Shown here: positions 10,201-19,302 of the stretch, piece by piece | Position numbering within the stretch: the first letter of the stretch is position 1 | How the letters are laid out: each line of letters starts with the position of its first letter | NCBI GenBank assembly: GCA_016795105.1 | Contig: JAEUIH010000048.1 | Span: 1-58,611 of the forward strand | Origin: Planctomyces sp. | GTDB lineage: Bacteria > Planctomycetota > Planctomycetia > Planctomycetales > Planctomycetaceae | Length of the DNA: 58,611 nt | Direction of reading: 5' to 3' | Program-made: the position numbers and the translations under genes | Notes under the pieces: model-generated | Database searches by the model: none | Told to the model about the DNA's origin: nothing | Seen by the model: only the letters and a program-made list of their open reading frames with translations

Positions 10201-11285
10201 GCGAAATGAAGCCGGAAGAGGCGCTCCAGGCGACTGAGCTTCTTTCGTCCCGCGGACTGTGGCAGGAATCTCAACAGGCTGAACAGGCAGCTCGAGCAGG
10301 TGTTGAAAAGCTTCAACAGGGAGTTCAACAGGCAGCCGATTCTGTTCTTGGCAGCGAAGCGGAATCTTTGCGGCGAGCAGAAACCGAACTACAGGACTTA
10401 TCACGACAGCTGGCCGAAGAAATTCGTGAAGCAACAGGACAAGAGCCCCGCGATGCTCAGGGCAGATCGCACCAGCAAGGTGATCAGCAGCAACAAGGTG
10501 GTCAGCAACAACAAGGTGGTCAGCAACAACAAGGTGGTCAGCAACAACAGGGTGGTCAGCAGCAACAAGGTGATCAGCAGCAACAACGTGGTCAGCAACA
10601 GCAAGGTGATCAGCAGCAACAAGGTGATCAGCAGCAACAAGGTGATCAGCAGCAACAAGGTGATCAGCAGCAACAACGTGGTCAGCAACAGCAAGGTGGT
10701 CAGCAGCAACAAGGTGGTCAGCAGCAGCAAGGTGGTCAGCAACAGCAAGGTGATCAGCAGCAACAGGGTGGTCAGCAGCAGCAAGGTGGTCAGCAGCAAC
10801 AAGGTGGTCAGCAACAGCAAGGTGATCAGCAGCAACAGGGTGGGTCGCAGAGGAGCGGGAATCCGTTGATCAACGGTGGTCGGGAACAAGGCTCCAATGC
10901 GGGCGGAGGAGGAACCGCGCGTCCTTTGACGGGCGAGGATTTTTCCGATTTCTCTGAACGACTACAGGATGTGGAAGAGATGCTGGATGACCCGGATCTG
11001 CGAGGCCAGGTTGCACAGGTTCGAGACCGAGCGAGAGCTATGCGGGCCGATTTCCGACGGCATGGATCTCAGCCGCAGTGGGATCTCGTTCAATCGCAGT
11101 TGTTGGGTGAAATGCAGTCACTTCAGAAGCAGATTCGAGAAGAGCTGATGCGTCTTGAATCAGATCGCTCGATGGTTCCATTGGATCGCGAACCCGTACC
11201 GGAGGAATTCGACGGCCTGGTACAGCGATATTATGAACTGCTTGGACAGCGTCGAGGTGAAGTTCCGAAGCAGGGAGATAAGTGA
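7218..11285 (+). CDS. Giant Gln-rich coiled-coil membrane protein, DUF4175-like
   Basis: 1355 aa. Two membrane helices lie near residues 32-75 and a third near 135-158. They are followed by beta-rich extracytoplasmic segments to about residue 540. From about 555 the chain is Gln-rich and strongly charged, with long coiled coils (for example 740-1030, rich in E, Q, R and L). Residues 1088-1207 are 20 tandem hexapeptides of the type GDQQQQ or GGQQQQ. A compact C-terminal segment (about 1235-1355) follows. The layout resembles DUF4175 proteins, which occupy this same position in planctomycete MoxR operons. The function is unknown; a filamentous or scaffold role is inference. Long antisense frames here only mirror the Gln repeats. 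Confidence 0.88.
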   Translation: MSGTMLEQCLQRVADRLIRLRILRKQAVIWILLLLPAVTACQWLPETFSIRATEIMVIAITTIVGILLSRILAKAPTTIETARLIEQRFPELNDAVLTAVRVHESRVGKSPVLVQMVIRQADELALQSDWTPAIPGKQILVWTLISLVTFIAMVSSVVAAGEFRRSPRPAAVQTPKEREQELQALASELIVEPGDTEVEVGTALTVVARFSKAVPLHIAVRMTAVSGEVRDVAMSETVDAGVFAARLENIQTDARYQILFAQHEAGGQGSTSSAPATSAEYQIKTFVRPKLERIDALVRPPEWSGRTEQLIEDTLRISVVEGSTVVLKLFVNKPVARAELRDKTGGSIALVAAADDPLRMEVPVVAMESGEFSIELEDNEGRTPVTETKFALRVVRNETPKLKATFPGRDTNVSPLQEFLVEAEASDDFGLVDYGVEFSISGGETRTVSVKAVTTKPPTDTEPPVDTAGAVGATETAGTDGSPVAEALSQPSVKPLLKTTISHQIVLEELKAEPDQLVTYYFFADDYDSSGNQRRTYSDMMFADVRRFEEIFREGQQGGQQQQQSQQGGQQQGGQQGSPVDGVLQLQKEIISATWNTLRSESEKKRLGSFTDDVGVIAESQQAALEQFAEAQQQMEADAKGLQLAKAVEESMTSAKAKLADVQGGTADAKLSAALNPEQAAYQSLLKLRSNEFQVRQQQQQQQQGQQGQQQNSASQQQLQQLELDNNRNRYESERQAQETQEQTSEQQAQMKILNRLKELARRQQMLNERMKQLESELRAATTDKEREEIENELKRLQDEQREMLRDLDEVADQVDQQPQQESTDAQMREQLEQARSNVQQTARAMDEGRLSEAISEGTRAERQLEDLKEQFRNQTSSRFQDAMRDLRQQAEELAEQQQKIGEKIAGRTSDNNHGEETESPESSASEEGPASDQSPGKAPSLRSDRNREEIQKQVAEQRDRLKQINEDATKIIEQAEQTEPLLSRKLYDTLRESREMKPEEALQATELLSSRGLWQESQQAEQAARAGVEKLQQGVQQAADSVLGSEAESLRRAETELQDLSRQLAEEIREATGQEPRDAQGRSHQQGDQQQQGGQQQQGGQQQQGGQQQQGGQQQQGDQQQQRGQQQQGDQQQQGDQQQQGDQQQQGDQQQQRGQQQQGGQQQQGGQQQQGGQQQQGDQQQQGGQQQQGGQQQQGGQQQQGDQQQQGGSQRSGNPLINGGREQGSNAGGGGTARPLTGEDFSDFSERLQDVEEMLDDPDLRGQVAQVRDRARAMRADFRRHGSQPQWDLVQSQLLGEMQSLQKQIREELMRLESDRSMVPLDREPVPEEFDGLVQRYYELLGQRRGEVPKQGDK
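10479..10838 (+). repeat. 18-bp x 20 in-frame tandem repeat (Gln hexapeptides)
   Basis: Twenty consecutive 18-base units encode hexapeptides GGQQQQ, GDQQQQ or RGQQQQ. The second codon alternates GGT/GAT, and CAA/CAG are mixed, so many units are not identical at DNA level. Higher-order blocks are visible, for example an RG unit followed by four GD units. The 18-base period keeps the frame, so copy-number change by slippage would alter protein length by 6 residues per unit without a frameshift. Confidence 0.95.
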
Positions 11286-11286
11286 C

Positions 11287-13746
11287 GTGTTGAGCTCGGC
11301 GATGAGGAGTCCGACACTGGCAACGCTGGTGGTAGGTGATCGTAACTGGCTGATGCCGGCCATGGCGATTGCTGCCGCCGGGGTTCTGCTGATCCTCTGG
11401 TTAAATCGCCAGCGACTGCAGGCATTTGGCATTGCTTCCGCGGCAAGAGTTCTGGGATGGTTGTTGCTGGCTGGCTGTTTGATCAATCCACTCTGGAGTA
11501 GTTCGAGGCCTCGCAGCGGGGCAAATGTTCTGGCGGTGATTGCCGATATCAGTCGAAGTCATCAGGTGACGGGAGTCCCTGACAGCCCCACACGTGCAGA
11601 GCGATATGCTGCGCTACTGGAAGAAGGGGAACGGCAGGATCCGAATGGATGGATCAATCGACTAGGCCAGGACTTTGAACTCCGCCGATATTCGGTCAGT
11701 GACCGACTGCGGCAGGTCGAACAATATGGCAAGCCGGAGTTTGAGGGACGTGCATCGAGTTTAAACACGGCTCTCCAGCAGATTCGTGAACGATTTGATG
11801 GACAACCACTCGCGGGGATCATTCTGCTTTCCGATGGAAACGCAACAGATTTCTCGGATGAACGCATGTCGTACGATGGGATGCCTCCTGTCTTTCCGGT
11901 CGTCATCGAAGAACCTCGGCTGCAGCCGGATCTGTCAATTCGAGACGTGGTGGTCACGCAGACTGCCTTTGATGATGCTCCCGTGACTATCCAGGTACAG
12001 ACCGAGCAGACAATGGCGGACTCAATGCAGATTCGCACGGAACTGCTCGACCAAACTGGCGTCCTGATCGAAACTCAAACGCGAACTGCCACCGATGTGT
12101 CTCCGTTTCGTTTTACTCATCGACCAGCCAGCGATGGAACCGTGTTCTACCAGGTGCGAGTTTCTCTGCTGAACGACAAGAATGAACTCATCCGAAACGA
12201 ACTCACCATGGTCAACAATTCACGAATGGTGGCCGTTGACCGGGGAAGTCAGCCAAGACGAATCCTGTATGTTTCAGGGCGGCCCAACTGGGAGTTTAAG
12301 TTTCTGCGACGAGCCATTCAGTCGGATCCGCAGCTCGGTCTGGTGGGCTTGATCCGGATTGCAAAGAAGGAAGCGAAGTTTGATTTTCGAGGGCGATCGG
12401 GGGAACGATCAAATTCATTGTTTCGCGGATTTGACCCTAAAGAGCAGGAAATTGTTGAAGAATATGACGAACCGGTTCTGGTTCGCATTGGTACACGAGA
12501 CGCTCAGGAACTCAAAGGCGGATTCCCGGAATCAGCTGAAGAGCTGTTCCAATACGATGCTGTTGTGCTCGACGATATTGAATCCGACTTCTTTCTTGCA
12601 GACCAAATGACATTGCTCTACGACTTCGTCTCTCGACGAGGCGGTGGTCTGCTGATGATGGGAGGACAGGAATCGTTTCGACAGGGCGAATATGATCGAA
12701 CACCGATTGGAGAAATGCTTCCGATTGACCTGAGCCAGACGATTGAACCTCCGAAGGGTCCGGTACGACTCAGTCTGACTCGGGAGGGCTGGCTGCAGCC
12801 ATGGGTTCGAGTCCGATCGGATGAGAACGAAGAAAAGAAGGTACTCGAGGGCCTGCCAGACTTCCGCACCCTGAATCCTGTCAGTTTTGTTCGCCCGGGT
12901 GCCGTTCGGATGTCGGAAGTTGAAGACTCTGAAGGCAACCGCTGGCCAGCGCTCGTCGTGCAGCGATTCGGCAAGGGACGAACTGCTGCACTATGTATTG
13001 GCGACTTCTGGCGATGGAGACTTCAGGAAGGATTGAACAAACTTCAGAATGAACCTTCGTCGGTACGACCAGCAGTTCCCACAAGTATCGAGCAGGTTGG
13101 TACGGCCGATGGGAATCCCGCTTTGACAGAAGATCTGGGAGATCAGGCTCGAGCCAGTCGACAAATGATGCGATGGCTGGTGGCGGATGTCCCGCGCAGG
13201 CTCGATGTGTTTGCGAAAGAAGACCCATCGCTTGGTGTCGGGTCTATTCGTATTCAGGCAACAGTAAGGGCAGCAGACTTCAGCTCTCAGGAAAATGCAG
13301 ATGTCCGCCTGAAGGTGACCGATCCTGACGGAAGGGTGATCGAATTGAGCGGAGAACCGGCGGAAGATCAGCCCGGTGTCTTCGAAGCCATTGTCACCAA
13401 CACCGTGCAGGGTGCATGGAAGGTTGATGTCGAGGTCCCGATTGAAGGCCTCAATGGTCCGGAAACACTGACTGCATCGACCGGTTGGGCGAGTCAGCCG
13501 GATCAGATGGAAATGCGATCTGTGGATGTGAACCGTTCATTTCTTGAAGATCTTGCCAGACAAACAAAAGGACGAGTCGTAAATATTGACGACGTCGATT
13601 CACTCGCCGCTGACCTTCCTTTCAGTAGTGCACCCATCGTCGAAATCACTTCATGGCCGTTCTGGCACCAGTGGTGGATATTCACCATTGCAGTAACCTG
13701 CTTCGTGATTGACTGGACAGTGCGTCGAAGAAGAGGACTCCCGTGA
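11287..13746 (+). CDS. VWA / amidotransferase-like membrane protein
   Basis: 819 aa from the GTG at 11287, chosen because GGGAG lies 10 bases upstream and it follows the previous stop by one base. The frame is open further upstream, but that would overlap the previous gene by 130 bases. Two N-terminal membrane helices (about residues 20-65) are followed by a VWA-like domain with the MIDAS-like motif ADISRS and the strand AGIILLSDGNATDFSD. The middle has an amidotransferase-like domain with RRGGGLLMMGGQESF and the product-like site GQGEYDRTPIGEMLPIDL region nearby. A helix at the C-terminus (WWIFTIAVTCFVIDWTV) ends in RRRRGLP. It is the last large membrane component of the MoxR operon. Its partners are probably the BatA-like and Gln-rich proteins. 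Confidence 0.88.
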   Translation: MLSSAMRSPTLATLVVGDRNWLMPAMAIAAAGVLLILWLNRQRLQAFGIASAARVLGWLLLAGCLINPLWSSSRPRSGANVLAVIADISRSHQVTGVPDSPTRAERYAALLEEGERQDPNGWINRLGQDFELRRYSVSDRLRQVEQYGKPEFEGRASSLNTALQQIRERFDGQPLAGIILLSDGNATDFSDERMSYDGMPPVFPVVIEEPRLQPDLSIRDVVVTQTAFDDAPVTIQVQTEQTMADSMQIRTELLDQTGVLIETQTRTATDVSPFRFTHRPASDGTVFYQVRVSLLNDKNELIRNELTMVNNSRMVAVDRGSQPRRILYVSGRPNWEFKFLRRAIQSDPQLGLVGLIRIAKKEAKFDFRGRSGERSNSLFRGFDPKEQEIVEEYDEPVLVRIGTRDAQELKGGFPESAEELFQYDAVVLDDIESDFFLADQMTLLYDFVSRRGGGLLMMGGQESFRQGEYDRTPIGEMLPIDLSQTIEPPKGPVRLSLTREGWLQPWVRVRSDENEEKKVLEGLPDFRTLNPVSFVRPGAVRMSEVEDSEGNRWPALVVQRFGKGRTAALCIGDFWRWRLQEGLNKLQNEPSSVRPAVPTSIEQVGTADGNPALTEDLGDQARASRQMMRWLVADVPRRLDVFAKEDPSLGVGSIRIQATVRAADFSSQENADVRLKVTDPDGRVIELSGEPAEDQPGVFEAIVTNTVQGAWKVDVEVPIEGLNGPETLTASTGWASQPDQMEMRSVDVNRSFLEDLARQTKGRVVNIDDVDSLAADLPFSSAPIVEITSWPFWHQWWIFTIAVTCFVIDWTVRRRRGLP

Positions 13747-14807
13747 ACCGTGTTGTTTGCTGCATCTTCATCCTTCTCTTCGCGGTGAATGCCGTCGGGA
13801 ATCCAGTCCGTTCCGACGAACCCGCGACGTCTGCCGCATCGACGACCGCAGGTCAGCGGTTGCTCATCGTTGTGGGTGCTGATGGCACGGAAGAGTACGG
13901 GACCACGTTCCGTATGTGGTCCGATCGCTGGAAGACAGCGGCCGAGCGTGCAACGATCGAACATCGAATAATTGGAACCGACCTGCAGGCGTCCGAGAAC
14001 TCAATAACGGATCTTGAAACTCTGAAGCAAACACTTTCCGAATGGACTCGTACTGACACCCGCGAACCTCTTTGGATTGTTCTGATCGGACATGGCACGT
14101 TCGACCAGAAGTCGGCCAGCTTCAATCTGCGAGGTCCGGACCTCAGTGCCGGAGCAATGGCCGAATTATGCAAAGACAGTCGGTGTCCACTGGCTGTGAT
14201 TTGCTGCTTTTCCTGCAGTGCGCCGTTTCTAAACTCTCTGAGTGCTCCGGAACGTGTGATTGTGACGGCAACGAAAGACGGAAATCAGATTCAATTTTCG
14301 AGATTCGGAGATGCCATGTCTCTGGCGATCTCAGGACTGGATGCAGATACCGATCGGGATGGACAGACCTCTCTCATGGAAGCCTGGCTGTTTGCATCAA
14401 GACGAACAGCAGAGTTCTATTCTGAAGAAGGTCGGCTCGCTACGGAGCATTCTCTGTTAGACGACAACGGTGATGGCAAAGGATCGCGAAGTGAACTGTT
14501 CGAAGGTCGCGAATTGAAGTCGGATGTCAAGGACCCACAACTTGTGGATCGACAGCTTTCATCACGCTGGCATCTGATTCGCAGCTCTGAGGAACTCAGC
14601 TTGACGCCTGAACAGCGAGAAAAGCGTGATGAGTTTGAGCTGAAGCTCGCAGAACTGCGAACTCAAAAAGACTCGCTCCCCGAAGAAGAATACCTCAACA
14701 GGCTTCAGGAGCTTCTGGTGCCACTGGCACAACTGTATGACGAAGCAGGAAAAACTGAGGAAAAGTCGGCCACTCCGGTGTCTGAACCTTCTGTCAGCCA
14801 ACCATAA
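13743..14807 (+). CDS. Secreted caspase-like (C13/C14-type fold) protein with two EF-hand loops
   Basis: 354 aa; the GTG start overlaps the preceding stop (GTGA, 13743-13746). A signal peptide of about 22 residues is present. The core shows a caspase/legumain-type layout: strand WIVLIGHGTFD with His117, then the strand AVICCFSCSAPFL with Cys158-Ser159, then RVIVTATKDGNQ and FGDAMSLAI. His-Gly and Cys-Ser are the positions of the catalytic dyad in this clan. Two canonical 12-residue calcium loops follow: DTDRDGQTSLME and DDNGDGKGSRSE. The C-terminal 90 residues are helical and charged. Peptidase activity is inferred. The closest described families (C13, C14) use calcium in some members. It is tightly coupled to the MoxR operon. 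Confidence 0.75.
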   Translation: MNRVVCCIFILLFAVNAVGNPVRSDEPATSAASTTAGQRLLIVVGADGTEEYGTTFRMWSDRWKTAAERATIEHRIIGTDLQASENSITDLETLKQTLSEWTRTDTREPLWIVLIGHGTFDQKSASFNLRGPDLSAGAMAELCKDSRCPLAVICCFSCSAPFLNSLSAPERVIVTATKDGNQIQFSRFGDAMSLAISGLDADTDRDGQTSLMEAWLFASRRTAEFYSEEGRLATEHSLLDDNGDGKGSRSELFEGRELKSDVKDPQLVDRQLSSRWHLIRSSEELSLTPEQREKRDEFELKLAELRTQKDSLPEEEYLNRLQELLVPLAQLYDEAGKTEEKSATPVSEPSVSQP

Positions 14808-14850
14808 TAATCTCTACTTTTTCTATCCTGAACATCGGAGTAACTGATTC

Positions 14851-16050
14851 ATGATCAAGAGCTGGTCCAAATTCCTCAAAGCTGCTGCTGCTTCTGCCGT
14901 GCTGGCATCATTCGCTGTTCCCGTCAGCGCTGCGCCGTTCGCTGTGGTTCAGGAAACAACGGACGAATCGAAGGAAGAAGCCCCAAAGGAAGATCCGTTT
15001 GCCGTTCCGGATGGAACACCCGCAGAACTGGCTGCTTTTATTCAAAAGCTGGCCACGATGCGCCCAACTGCCAGAACGCCGGAAGAGCGAACTGCCGAAC
15101 AGACGAAACGGCTGAACGCTGTAATCGCTGCTTGCACAAAAATCATTGAGCAAAAGCCTGAAGAGAAGGTTGAGCTGTTTGCGATCGAGAATCGCTTTAT
15201 GGCGTTGAGCTCACTTGTGACTTCCCTCGATCCATCGAGAGCCGGTGAACTTGATGCACTGACTGCGGAACTCAAGAAGGATACTCGACCGGCCGTCATC
15301 AAGCTCGTCGCCGGCGTTGAACTTGGAAAAGCGGTCGTTGAAGCGATGCGTTCTCGCAATTCAGCCACCATGAAGGATGTGGCTCAGCAGGTTTTGGGTT
15401 ACTGCGAAACATTTGGAGTTGATCCTGCAGTTATGAGACACGTCTCAACCGTTGGCCGGGCACTCGGAGCTGCGGGAGAAACAGACGCGGGCGTCGAGTT
15501 CTATGAACGTATGAGTGAATTCATGAGCAAGTCCGAGGATCAGCGATTCAGAGATCGAGCTGAAACAATGCTGGGCGCTGCTCGAATGCTGAAGCTGCCT
15601 GGAAACTTCATGGAAGTTCGAGGTAAGCTGGCTGATGGATCTGAATTCAAGTGGGAAGACTACCGCGGCAAAGTTGTTCTGGTTGACTTCTGGGCCAGCT
15701 GGTGTGGCCCATGTCTCGGTGAACTGCCGAACATGAAGAAGAATCTTGCAAAATACAATGACAAGGGCTTCGAAATCGTTGGCATCAACATGGACGATGA
15801 CAATGCCCGATTTGAAAAGTGTCTCGCCGATAAAGAAATCACATGGACAAATATTGTTGGTGAAGGCGATGGAAACAAAGGCTGGGCTCATCCACTCGCT
15901 CGCTATTACGGGATCTCCGCAATCCCGGCAGCAATTCTTGTTGACAAAGAAGGCAAAGTCATTTCCCTGCGAGCCCGTGGTGCTGAACTGGATAAGCTGC
16001 TTGAAGAACAATTCGGGCCTGTAGAAGAACCTGTAAAAACAACCCCTTAG
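14851..16050 (+). CDS. TlpA-like thioredoxin-fold protein, exported
   Basis: 399 aa. A signal peptide of about 27 residues ends near VSAAP. Residues about 45-245 form an alpha-helical repeat-like domain of unknown function. The thioredoxin-like domain covers about 250-390, with the redox motif Cys285-Gly-Pro-Cys288 in WASWCGPCLGELP and the cis-Pro segment YGISAIPAAILVD. TlpA/ResA proteins reduce disulfides outside the cytoplasm. CGGAG upstream of the ATG supports the start. It lies 43 bases after the caspase-like gene, so it may read through from the operon or have its own start. The stop codon TAG (16048-16050) is the first part of an R1 palindrome. Confidence 0.92.
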   Translation: MIKSWSKFLKAAAASAVLASFAVPVSAAPFAVVQETTDESKEEAPKEDPFAVPDGTPAELAAFIQKLATMRPTARTPEERTAEQTKRLNAVIAACTKIIEQKPEEKVELFAIENRFMALSSLVTSLDPSRAGELDALTAELKKDTRPAVIKLVAGVELGKAVVEAMRSRNSATMKDVAQQVLGYCETFGVDPAVMRHVSTVGRALGAAGETDAGVEFYERMSEFMSKSEDQRFRDRAETMLGAARMLKLPGNFMEVRGKLADGSEFKWEDYRGKVVLVDFWASWCGPCLGELPNMKKNLAKYNDKGFEIVGINMDDDNARFEKCLADKEITWTNIVGEGDGNKGWAHPLARYYGISAIPAAILVDKEGKVISLRARGAELDKLLEEQFGPVEEPVKTTP

Positions 16051-16184
16051 TACTCATCACGCTCCGTCGTGATGTTGAGTGCCTCGCATAGTACTCATCA
16101 CGCTCCGCCGTGATGTTGAGTGCCTCGCTGCGATTCAACCGTAGCCAGATTCTCGTCATCACGGCGGAGCGTGATGAGTACTTT
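16049..16184. repeat. Cluster of three R1 palindromes between convergent genes
   Basis: Two copies read AGTACTCATCACGCTCC (about 16049-16075 and 16090-16115) and one is inverted (16157-16184). They fill the whole gap between the convergent tlpA-like gene and rtcA. Both stop codons fall inside the cluster: TAG at 16048-16050 forms the AGTACTC edge and rtcA's TAA (16183-16185) forms the TAAAGTACTC edge. The hairpins could end transcripts from both sides. Confidence 0.85.
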
Positions 16185-17268
16185 ATGATGTTGATCCACT
16201 GGCGGGACGTACGTGCACAGTGCAGTCTTCATCGGTGGAACGAACCTCAAACTCAACAGGCAGGAATCGGCGGATGATGTCCATTTGAGTCTTCGAATGC
16301 TGGCTGAGAGGCGTCGTGCGAAATGAACCCCCTCGATGCGACCCCTCTCCTGCCGCACTAAGTGCCAGAGGAAGCAGCAGCTGGTCAGCGAGGTATTCAC
16401 CGACGGGGGCAGTGGAGCCGAGGTAGGAAGTCACGTCCTTCACAACTTCATCTGCCACATGTTCAGCGGACGTACCAAGTCTGCCGAAGGCCGTGAATAC
16501 TTCGGTGACGTGTTCAAACTGTAGTTTGACAACAATCACGTTTCCGGGACCAGAAGATGGTACCGGGTCGATTGTGACCTCTGAGTCCTTCCATCTAAGT
16601 TTCCTGACCAGTCGATGCTGTTCTCGTTCAGCAATATTGCCAGGCAGGTTGCTGATCAGCACCCGTGAGTGTCGCCGACACAAATCACCACGTTCCTGAA
16701 GATCAAACCCTCGCAGGACGCGCGTCGGAGTAATTTCCACTTCCAGTCGTCCTCCCCCGGCCGGATGAAATCCGTAGCGAATGAGGCGACATCGAACCTC
16801 AGCTCCCATTTTGCAGAGGAGGGGCAGGAACGCATGTTCCAGAAAGTCCACGGGAGGAGCCCACTGATTGTGAGTCCCTCCTTCGAGAACAACAGTGGAC
16901 TTCTGATCGGCGACTAAAAGGGCCGGTAGAATTGTCTGCAGGACCAGCGTTGCACTGCCAGCCGTCCCAATCCGGAATTCATGGTGCCCTCCGACGATCT
17001 CCTGAGGAACAAACTCCAGTCGCCGTGACCCGAGTTCGTCACCGGACATTTGGCCGTTGGTGACACGTGCAATCGCCTTCATAGCCGTGAGATGTTGGCG
17101 GGCAAGTCCGGGGCGCGGTCGTTTTCCACGAATATTCTCGATCCTGACAGGGACGCGGCACACTGCTGCGAAAGCCATTGAGGTCCTCAGGATCTGCCCA
17201 CCGCCCTCACCTTCTGATCCGTCAATAATGATTGTTTCAGCAGCACACATGTTTTGAGACTCTGTCAC
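16183..17268 (-). CDS. rtcA: RNA 3'-terminal phosphate cyclase
   Basis: 361 aa, full length for RtcA (about 340 in Escherichia coli). The enzyme uses ATP to turn an RNA 3'-phosphate into a 2',3'-cyclic phosphate through a covalent AMP-His intermediate. Seen: the N-terminal signature GSEGEGGGQILRTS, the HHEFRIGTAGSATLVLQTILP segment, LEGGTHNQWAPP, and near the end VGEYLADQLLLPLAL followed by QHSKTQ, whose His324 fits the AMP-accepting nucleophile. The usual partners RtcB and the sigma-54 regulator RtcR are not adjacent, so this looks like a stand-alone rtcA. The stop overlaps an R1 palindrome. Confidence 0.95.
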   Translation of the reverse strand: MTESQNMCAAETIIIDGSEGEGGGQILRTSMAFAAVCRVPVRIENIRGKRPRPGLARQHLTAMKAIARVTNGQMSGDELGSRRLEFVPQEIVGGHHEFRIGTAGSATLVLQTILPALLVADQKSTVVLEGGTHNQWAPPVDFLEHAFLPLLCKMGAEVRCRLIRYGFHPAGGGRLEVEITPTRVLRGFDLQERGDLCRRHSRVLISNLPGNIAEREQHRLVRKLRWKDSEVTIDPVPSSGPGNVIVVKLQFEHVTEVFTAFGRLGTSAEHVADEVVKDVTSYLGSTAPVGEYLADQLLLPLALSAAGEGSHRGGSFRTTPLSQHSKTQMDIIRRFLPVEFEVRSTDEDCTVHVRPASGSTS

Positions 17269-17390
17269 GGACGGTTTGGATGTCTATAATTTCCGGCAGG
17301 AACATCTGCAGAATTTCGCCACTGCAGTCAACAGCAACAGTGGTCTCAAAAGTATCACCAGTATTTGAGCGGAAAGCATTCAGGTATCCC

Positions 17391-17729
17391 ATGTCAGAAC
17401 AACTCAATACTTCCGATAAGTCCGGCCAGCTGGATTCTCTCCACCATGTTGCAATTTCGGTGACCGACATAGCAGCGGCTGTGGACTGGTACAGAACAAA
17501 CTTTGCCTGCGACATTGCCTATCAGGATCCGACCTGGGCATTTCTGAAGTTCGCCAACGTGCACGTGGCCCTGGTACTGCCCAACCAGCATCCACCTCAT
17601 CTGGCATTCGTCACTCCCAGAGCCACAGAAAGAACCGATCTGAAGGTTCATCGCGACGGAACTCGGTCTGTCTACATCTATGATCCAGCCGAAAATGCCG
17701 TCGAACTTATGGACCCAACCAGTCTATAA
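17391..17729 (+). CDS. VOC (glyoxalase/bleomycin-resistance) family protein
   Basis: 112 aa from the ATG at 17391. The frame is open upstream to 17232 but the extra residues are not domain-like and would overlap the promoter side of rtcA. It contains one VOC half-barrel: LHHVAISVTDIAAAVDWYRT at the start, the strand LKFANVHVALVLP, and the terminal metal-site strand SVYIYDPAENAVELMDP. VOC proteins act as dimers that bind a metal. Candidate ligands here are the early His-His pair and the late Glu. The substrate is not predictable. It runs divergently from rtcA and 72 bases before the AAA ATPase gene. Confidence 0.8.
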   Translation: MSEQLNTSDKSGQLDSLHHVAISVTDIAAAVDWYRTNFACDIAYQDPTWAFLKFANVHVALVLPNQHPPHLAFVTPRATERTDLKVHRDGTRSVYIYDPAENAVELMDPTSL

Positions 17730-17801
17730 TCCTGAATTGTCGGCCCTGGTAATTGTCTACGAAGCAATATCAATTTCCGATTCTGTTGAACTGGGGTTCC
17801 T

Positions 17802-19289
<1,488 letters not shown>

Positions 19290-19302
19290 CGACGTTCAGG
19301 AC

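Noticed and set aside
10401-10889. Minus-strand frame made of Leu/Thr repeats
   Set aside because: It is the exact antisense of the 18-bp Gln repeat; composition is an artefact of the repeat.
16183-17268. RtcA as part of an RtcBA repair operon
   Set aside because: No rtcB or rtcR lies next to it; neighbours are a TlpA-like gene and a VOC gene on the other strand.
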